Assembly (NCBI GenBank): GCA_913056345.1 | Contig: CAJXMH010000002.1 | Coordinates: 62,001-126,000 of the forward strand | Direction of reading: 5' to 3' | DNA length: 64,000 nucleotides | Source: an uncultured Flavobacteriales bacterium | GTDB taxonomy: Bacteria; Bacteroidota; Bacteroidia; Flavobacteriales_E; Vicingaceae | Shown: positions 59,027 to 64,000 of the stretch, one piece after another | Numbering within the stretch: the first letter of the stretch is position 1 | How the letters are laid out: every line of letters begins with the position of its first letter | The notes under the pieces: generated by a model | Database searches by the model: none | What the model was told of the DNA's origin: nothing | The model's input: only the letters and a program-made list of their open reading frames with translations | Translations under genes and position numbers: made by a program

Positions 59027-60928
59027 TTAATTGATTTCATAAAAGCGGTAGTCGCTATCCAAGTAATTGACAACTTTAAGATCATGCAGGTAAAATTCGG
59101 ATTTATCAGGATTCCACAAGTAGATTTTGATCTCATCTTCATCTTTTAATGCTTTGTCTCTGGTCCAAACGTACAGCACTTGGTACCATTCGTTTTCTTT
59201 GTAAAAAGTCTGACTATCAAAACTGCGCCAGAAGATTGTTTCACCTTCACGGCTTACGTCAACCACAATTTTAAAGTTACTTTCTATCGCACTTTTCGCC
59301 TTTAGGCTAATAACAAGCCATGGGTGCTGCTCAGAACTGAGCTTACCCAATTTGTTCTTGTAGGTAAAGGAATAGAGGCTATTGCTTTCTATTTTATAAG
59401 GCCGTGCTAAGCCTTGAATGCTTGTGTCTAGCCAAAGGCTTTCATCAAACTCCCAGCGTTCACTCGCTCCCCAACTTTCGCTAAAGTAAGTGGCTCTTTC
59501 TTGCTCACTCTCACTTAATACGAGAAATTCAGAATTGAAGAAACGTTTCTGTATTTCAACATTAGGATACCTCGTTTTTGCCAATTCGTATATTTCTAGA
59601 GGTATAGCAACTCCTGCAAAAGCCAACATGACTTGATCGGCATCCTGCTTTTTGAGCAATTTGCTGGCTATATTCAGCTCTTTTGTGCCTCTAAATTGCG
59701 GAACATCAAAGGCTGCTTTTTCTCCAAATTGGCGGTAGTAATAGTCAAAATAAGTTGAATCGTTATTGTTGGCAAAAGCCACTAATTTCTGCTCTTCGTT
59801 TACTTTGGGGTAATTAATGCTCGAGGCGATCACTTCCTTGAAATTAGCAAAAGGCCGGCTACGAAAAAAACGTGCACTTTGATATAAGCTAACTAAACCG
59901 AGTGCTGATACTAAGAGCATACCAAGCCGCACTTTTTTGATTGAAACTCCTTTTGGAACAAAGGCATAGAAAAAGAGAATGCCAAAGGGTAAGCTAAAAA
60001 GCAAGACTGAATATTGCAAAATAGGCTGATAATGCAGGGAATAATAATGCCCAACTGCATAGGGAGTGATGAAAAGTATGAGCAAGATCAAGCTCCCTTT
60101 GATGTTGAAGTTTGGCTTTTTAAAGAAGAGGAACATAAACCCTAAAATCAAAGGCAGGGCTAGGAAAATCAACTGATGATTAAAAGCATTGAGCAAGAAA
60201 CTAAATAGAAAATCGTCTTCCGCGACCGGCAGCCAACTAAGGCCGCCAATTTTTAGATGCTTTAAGGTTATAGGAAGGTGAAGTGTTAAGAACCCTGCAG
60301 CTAAAAGACTAAGCCCAAAATAGCGTTTTTTGCTTTGCTTATTTTTTAGTTGAGTGAAGCCCAATAACAAACTCAAAAGAGCAGTAAAGGCTGCAAAATA
60401 ATGGGCAGTAAAACTGAGGATGAGTCCGATAACTAAACCCCATTGAGCTCTTTTTTTGTGCTTTTCTGCTTCAAAATGACTGATGCTGTAAACGACCAGC
60501 ATACACGCCATAAAGCCAAGCGCATAGGGTCTTGCCAGTTGCCCATAGTTCAAAAAGAATTGAGAAAATACCAAAGTGCTTGTAGCCAAAAGAGCAGCAG
60601 GGTAGGAGAACCACTTATGTGCAAAGCGGTAAAAAAAGAAAAGTCCCGCTAAGGTAAAAAGCACTGAAGGCAAACGAAGTAGCCAGGTATTTTCTCCGAA
60701 TATTGCGGTCCAACCGTAGAGAAAAAGCTGCATTAGAGCTGGATGTCCATCGGGCATAATGCCTTTTTGGATCAGCTCACCAAGCGAATCATATTGCAAG
60801 CGGTTTAAAGCGCTAAGCTCATCATTGGTGATCGACCAGCCACCATAATTCCAAAAGCAAAGCACTAGTGCTAGCAGCGTTAAGCCCCATTCAAGCGGGG
60901 TAATTGTAGCAAAGCGATTCGCTTTCAC
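59027..60928 (-). CDS. GT39-type (PMT/ArnT-like) glycosyltransferase
   Basis: A 633-residue GT-C membrane enzyme with about ten helices and a C-terminal periplasmic beta-rich domain of about 230 residues. The first periplasmic loop carries the expected acidic pair in SITNDELSALNRLQYDSLGELIQKGIMPDGHPAL, and the second block RLPSVLFTLAGLFFFYRFAHKWFS matches PMT family members. Donors are polyprenyl-phosphate sugars; acceptors (protein, lipid A, other lipids) cannot be told. The start is GTG, overlapping the rlmB stop by 4 bp (GTGA). The plsC-like gene follows after 3 bp. Confidence 0.8.
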   Translation of the reverse strand: MKANRFATITPLEWGLTLLALVLCFWNYGGWSITNDELSALNRLQYDSLGELIQKGIMPDGHPALMQLFLYGWTAIFGENTWLLRLPSVLFTLAGLFFFYRFAHKWFSYPAALLATSTLVFSQFFLNYGQLARPYALGFMACMLVVYSISHFEAEKHKKRAQWGLVIGLILSFTAHYFAAFTALLSLLLGFTQLKNKQSKKRYFGLSLLAAGFLTLHLPITLKHLKIGGLSWLPVAEDDFLFSFLLNAFNHQLIFLALPLILGFMFLFFKKPNFNIKGSLILLILFITPYAVGHYYSLHYQPILQYSVLLFSLPFGILFFYAFVPKGVSIKKVRLGMLLVSALGLVSLYQSARFFRSRPFANFKEVIASSINYPKVNEEQKLVAFANNNDSTYFDYYYRQFGEKAAFDVPQFRGTKELNIASKLLKKQDADQVMLAFAGVAIPLEIYELAKTRYPNVEIQKRFFNSEFLVLSESEQERATYFSESWGASERWEFDESLWLDTSIQGLARPYKIESNSLYSFTYKNKLGKLSSEQHPWLVISLKAKSAIESNFKIVVDVSREGETIFWRSFDSQTFYKENEWYQVLYVWTRDKALKDEDEIKIYLWNPDKSEFYLHDLKVVNYLDSDYRFYEIN

Positions 60929-61659
60929 CTCCTTTGTCTAATAGCTTCATACAAGATCACACCAGTGGCAACCGAAACATTAAGCGAAGCTGTTTCTCCT
61001 TGCATTGGAATTTTAGCTTGATGATCTACCCGTTTCATAATCTCTGAATTGACCCCATCTTCTTCCGATCCCATCACGATGGCGGTAGGCAGACTGAAGT
61101 CGCAAGCATACAATTCTGTTTCGGCTTTTTCAGTACAGGCCACTACTTGTAAACCAATGGCTTGAAGGTCCTCAACCACTTGTGCCAAGTCTCTTTCTCT
61201 GGCAATGTTAACGTTTACCAAAGCACCAGCAGAGCGTTTGATCGCTTCTGCATTTACTTGCGCTGATCCCTTTACGGGAATGATTACCGCATCAACACCA
61301 CTACATTCAGCGGTGCGACAAATGGCTCCAAAGTTTCCCACATCGCTAATGCGATCTAAAACCAAAACTAAGGGCACCCTTCCTTGCTCATAGGCTAAAT
61401 TCAAAACCTCTTGGTAAGGCTGGAATTCGATAGGAGAGATTAGCGCTACCACTCCTTGATGGTTTTTCTTGTAGTAGTGGTTTAGCTTTTCCTGCGGTAG
61501 GTTCTGACTGCTAATTTTATAGGTTTTGATCAACTTACGCAGTTCAGTGATGTTTGGTCCCCTCAAGTCTGATTGGATCAGCACTTTCTCGATCTGCTTC
61601 TCTGCTTTAATTGCTTCCATTACAGAATGCATTCCAAATAGGTAATTCTCTTTTGCCAT
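60925..61659 (-). CDS. rlmB: 23S rRNA (guanosine-2251-2'-O)-methyltransferase
   Basis: A 244-residue SpoU/TrmH-family enzyme. The N-terminal substrate-binding domain (LFGMHSVMEAIKAEKQIEKVLIQSDLRG) is typical of RlmB. The trefoil-knot SPOUT domain has motif 1 LDRISDVGNFGAICRTAECSGVD with its Asn and Arg, motif 2 AIVMGSEEDGVN and motif 3 IPMQGETASLNVSVATGVILYE. It methylates G2251 in the P-loop of 23S rRNA. It starts one base after the stop of the GWxTD gene and overlaps the following transferase by 4 bp. Confidence 0.93.
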   Translation of the reverse strand: MAKENYLFGMHSVMEAIKAEKQIEKVLIQSDLRGPNITELRKLIKTYKISSQNLPQEKLNHYYKKNHQGVVALISPIEFQPYQEVLNLAYEQGRVPLVLVLDRISDVGNFGAICRTAECSGVDAVIIPVKGSAQVNAEAIKRSAGALVNVNIARERDLAQVVEDLQAIGLQVVACTEKAETELYACDFSLPTAIVMGSEEDGVNSEIMKRVDHQAKIPMQGETASLNVSVATGVILYEAIRQRR

Positions 61660-61660
61660 C

Positions 61661-62920
61661 TTAAAATATTTTTCCTTGTCTCCAATTATCCACCGCTCGG
61701 TACCAATTGTTTTTATATTCCTCTTTGCGCACCAGGCGGAAATCGTTTCTACTTAAAGGGTTGTCGATCAATCGAAATTCAAACCGAATGGAAAGGATCT
61801 GATTTTCCTCTCCATAGGTCCAAACCTCACGATTTAAGTCTTTATAAATGTTGTTAGGTTCTCCGTAAACGATCAGTAAAATGCCGCGGTCAGTTTTCCA
61901 ACCTTCACGGTAATCTGTAAAATATTGATTAGCCAATTCCACTCTTCGATAATATTCCCGAATGATTTGCTTGGTTCGACTGGCATCTTTGCCAATCTTA
62001 AGCCAAAAAAGGTCGAGCTCTTTCTTCAGGTTTACTGCCTGTTGTAGTTTTTTGTATTCTGCTGAGGTGCTGATGTAGCGAATCGGGCCAACCATTTCTT
62101 CGTATTCGATTACTTCAGGATAATGGTTGCTGAAGTGGTAAAAGAAGAACGGTCTTAGGCTAGTATCTTCAGCCGTTGTGATTAGGTTAATGTCTTGAAT
62201 AGAGTCAATGTAAACTTCCTGACCTTCAAAACGAATGGGGCTAAGGTTATCAATTTCAGGATACTTCAACTCCCCAATTTTTGTGGCAAATGGCGGCGGA
62301 GTCATCTCGTATTCCATAGCGCTCATCGACTTGTCAAATTCATTTGCTTCAACCAGTTGGCTTTTCTTTAGGTTGTAAGCCTTGCCTTTCTTCAAATGGG
62401 GTTCAACCAATACTTGCTCACCTTGACTCATGAGGTAATATTGATCGTTACCGTTATCCCGCTTGTCGATCCAATGGTAATACACCACATTCAAATCGCG
62501 GTAAACGTCTCGAAAACGAATCTCCAAAGGGTATAATTCTCCTGCCTTGGCTTTGACCTTTACATAGCCTTGCAATATGCTGTTGCTTTGGTTTTCACCG
62601 GTAGAGATCATCGGAGTAGTAGCACTGTCTAATATATCGCGCTCACCTTTTTTGCCGTATAGCTTGTACTTGCATAAAATACGTGCTTTTGAAATGCTAT
62701 CCTGCCCCAATTTACCATACAATATATCATTGCTTTCGATTTGAAAATAAAGGAGCGAAGTGTCAGCATCTTGGTGAAAGACCTTAAATTTTGGTTTGAT
62801 TAAGCGCTGCTCCTCTTGGTATAAGTAACTGTAATCATAACGGCTCAAACTTCCGCTTGAGCTGCAAGCAAAAAGAAAAATAAGCGGGATGATTCCCCAA
62901 AGTAGGCGGTAGTTACTCAT
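61661..62920 (-). CDS. GWxTD-domain lipoprotein
   Basis: A 419-residue lipoprotein (lipobox LFAC, then SSSGSLSRYDYSYLYQ). The middle is beta-rich; near residue 345 it has the name-giving motif in YREGWKTDRGILLIVYGEPNNIYKD, followed by EVWTYGEENQ. GWxTD proteins are widespread in Bacteroidota and related phyla; their function is unknown, though envelope or secretion roles are suspected. It lies 11 bp downstream of rmuC and one base before rlmB, in one transcription unit. Confidence 0.85.
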   Translation of the reverse strand: MSNYRLLWGIIPLIFLFACSSSGSLSRYDYSYLYQEEQRLIKPKFKVFHQDADTSLLYFQIESNDILYGKLGQDSISKARILCKYKLYGKKGERDILDSATTPMISTGENQSNSILQGYVKVKAKAGELYPLEIRFRDVYRDLNVVYYHWIDKRDNGNDQYYLMSQGEQVLVEPHLKKGKAYNLKKSQLVEANEFDKSMSAMEYEMTPPPFATKIGELKYPEIDNLSPIRFEGQEVYIDSIQDINLITTAEDTSLRPFFFYHFSNHYPEVIEYEEMVGPIRYISTSAEYKKLQQAVNLKKELDLFWLKIGKDASRTKQIIREYYRRVELANQYFTDYREGWKTDRGILLIVYGEPNNIYKDLNREVWTYGEENQILSIRFEFRLIDNPLSRNDFRLVRKEEYKNNWYRAVDNWRQGKIF

Positions 62921-62931
62921 TGCTTTTCTGC

Positions 62932-64000
62932 CTATAGTTCTGGTGGTAAGGTTTTTTGTGTGTTGGCTCCTAAGTCTTTCAGTAACTCTGCTTGTCGCAT
63001 TAAGTTACCGTTGCCTGTACTGAGTTTATTTAAAGCTCCTTGGTAAGATTCTTGAGCCTGATCCAGACGTCCGCCAACCTTTTTTAAGTCCTCTACAAAA
63101 TTGGCAAACTTATCATATAAACTACCTGCTCTGTCGGCTATGTCTTTGGCATTTTGTGCTTGTCGTTCATGTTTCCAAACAGAAGCAATGGTTCGGAGGG
63201 TAGCGAGCAGGGTAGTCGGACTAACGATTACTACTTTTCGATCCCATGCGTAAGCATAAAGTTCAGGGTCGTTTTGAATGGCAATGCTAAAAGAGGATTC
63301 AATGGGAATGAATAAAAGCACAAAGTCAGGGGTGTTTACTCCAAGTGCACTCTGGTAATTTTTTTCGCTCAAAATTTTAACGTGTCCTCTAACACTAGTA
63401 AGGTGCTGTTTGAGGAGTTTGATTTTTTCAATTTCATCTTCAGCAGAGCTAAAGCGCTCGTAGGCAGAAAGCGAAACCTTCGAATCAACCACAATATGTC
63501 GATCGTCGGGTAAGTGCACGATCACATCAGGCCTGATGGTTTGATTGTTTGCGTTTTTATCGACAACCTCGGTTTCATATTCTTTGCCTTTAATCAAGCC
63601 ACTGCTTTCTAAAATCCGCTCCAAGACCAATTCTCCCCAATTTCCTTGGGTCTTATTGTCGCCTTTTAAAGCATTGGTCAAGTTTTGAGCTTGTTCATTA
63701 AGTTCAGTATTCAAACTTGTAAGCTGCTTAATCTGCTCTTTAAGCGAGATCTGTTCATCTCGGTTTTTAGAAAAACGTTCTTCTACCTTGTTTTCAAAGG
63801 ATTTTAATTTCTCCTTAAAAGGGGAAAGCAACTGGTCTAAGGCCTCATGGTGCTTTTCTGAGATCTGACTAGAATTATCTCGAAGTAGTTGATTCGCGAC
63901 CAATTTGAATTCTTTAGTGAAGCGTTCATTAAGCTTTTCTAGTTCAGCTTGTTGCTCACTTAGTTTTGCCTGTAAATTTTTGTAATCTGCCTTAGCTACT
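62932..64000 (-). CDS. rmuC: DNA recombination protein RmuC (5' end outside window)
   Basis: At least 355 residues are visible. The frame stays open to the window edge (upstream residues run ...ERFTKEFKL before VANQLL), so the start and the N-terminal membrane anchor expected for RmuC are missing. A long coiled coil (to about 95 residues of the visible part) leads to the PD-(D/E)XK-nuclease-like core: GNWGELVLERILESSGL, RPDVIVHLPDDRHIVVDSKVSLSAY and VVSPTTLLATLRTIA. RmuC restrains recombination at inverted repeats and has been linked to anti-phage defence. It heads the minus-strand run rmuC, GWxTD, rlmB, GT39, plsC-like. Confidence 0.92.
   Translation of the reverse strand, partial: VAKADYKNLQAKLSEQQAELEKLNERFTKEFKLVANQLLRDNSSQISEKHHEALDQLLSPFKEKLKSFENKVEERFSKNRDEQISLKEQIKQLTSLNTELNEQAQNLTNALKGDNKTQGNWGELVLERILESSGLIKGKEYETEVVDKNANNQTIRPDVIVHLPDDRHIVVDSKVSLSAYERFSSAEDEIEKIKLLKQHLTSVRGHVKILSEKNYQSALGVNTPDFVLLFIPIESSFSIAIQNDPELYAYAWDRKVVIVSPTTLLATLRTIASVWKHERQAQNAKDIADRAGSLYDKFANFVEDLKKVGGRLDQAQESYQGALNKLSTGNGNLMRQAELLKDLGANTQKTLPPEL

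Noticed and set aside
1-64000. tRNA, rRNA, riboswitch, prophage, integrase or replication origin
   Set aside because: Looked for by eye along the window and none recognised; a covariance-model scan would be needed to exclude small RNAs.

Overview
This 64 kb window is a stretch of chromosome from a member of the Bacteroidota, probably a Flavobacteriales-like, aerobic, proteolytic bacterium. The evidence is: type IX secretion (Por) C-terminal sorting domains; two S46 dipeptidyl-peptidases; families common in this phylum (DUF5916, FISUMP, GWxTD, DUF6090-like, DUF547); many -7 promoter elements of the Bacteroidota form TAnnTTTG; frequent TTG and GTG starts; and very short 5' leaders. I saw no rRNA, tRNA, CRISPR array, transposase, integrase or phage gene, so this looks like core and lineage-specific chromosome rather than an island.

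Layout. 0-9 kb: a peroxiredoxin and a dienelactone-hydrolase-like lipoprotein, a Ktr/Trk potassium uptake pair, a secreted YceI protein with a tandem operator, DNA polymerase IV, a 500-bp repeat-rich gap with an eight-copy 7-mer microsatellite, UvrB, and a ParE-type toxin-antitoxin pair. 9-17 kb: a BlaI repressor with an M56 membrane peptidase fused to a peptidoglycan amidase, a TMEM175-like channel, an S46 peptidase predicted to be acidic-specific, AMP nucleosidase and a FISUMP lipoprotein. 17-27 kb: a soluble five-PAS histidine kinase with a receiver-only response regulator, dihydroorotase, a FAD oxidoreductase, an M3 peptidase and an orphan THI5-like binding protein.

27-35 kb holds the most intriguing metabolic group. 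A geranylgeranyl-reductase-like flavoenzyme, a divergent class I isoprenoid-synthase-like protein and a tocopherol/prenyl-type methyltransferase lie in a row on one strand. A second flavoenzyme of the same family survives 6 kb away only as a 61-codon in-frame remnant with two internal deletions. A PadR circuit with a perfect palindromic operator, including a 56-aa membrane protein on the divergent side, lies between them. 35-42 kb: a class II cytochrome-like lipoprotein, a beta-lactamase-fold hydrolase, a GAF histidine kinase, an overlapping aminotransferase IV/sulfotransferase pair and DUF6090-type membrane proteins.

42-57 kb is dominated by secreted proteins: two VPS10/BNR propeller proteins (one with a Por sorting domain), a DUF5916 barrel, an S41 peptidase, a seven-repeat surface propeller and a second S46 peptidase with the opposite predicted S1 specificity. 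57-64 kb (minus strand) carries DUF547, a PlsC-like acyltransferase, a GT39-like transferase, RlmB, a GWxTD lipoprotein and the 3' part of rmuC, which runs off the window.

Together the secreted S46, M3 and S41 peptidases suggest a lifestyle based on peptide scavenging. The envelope-stress and potassium systems and the possible terpenoid module are accessory layers. All functions are read from motifs by eye; no search was run.
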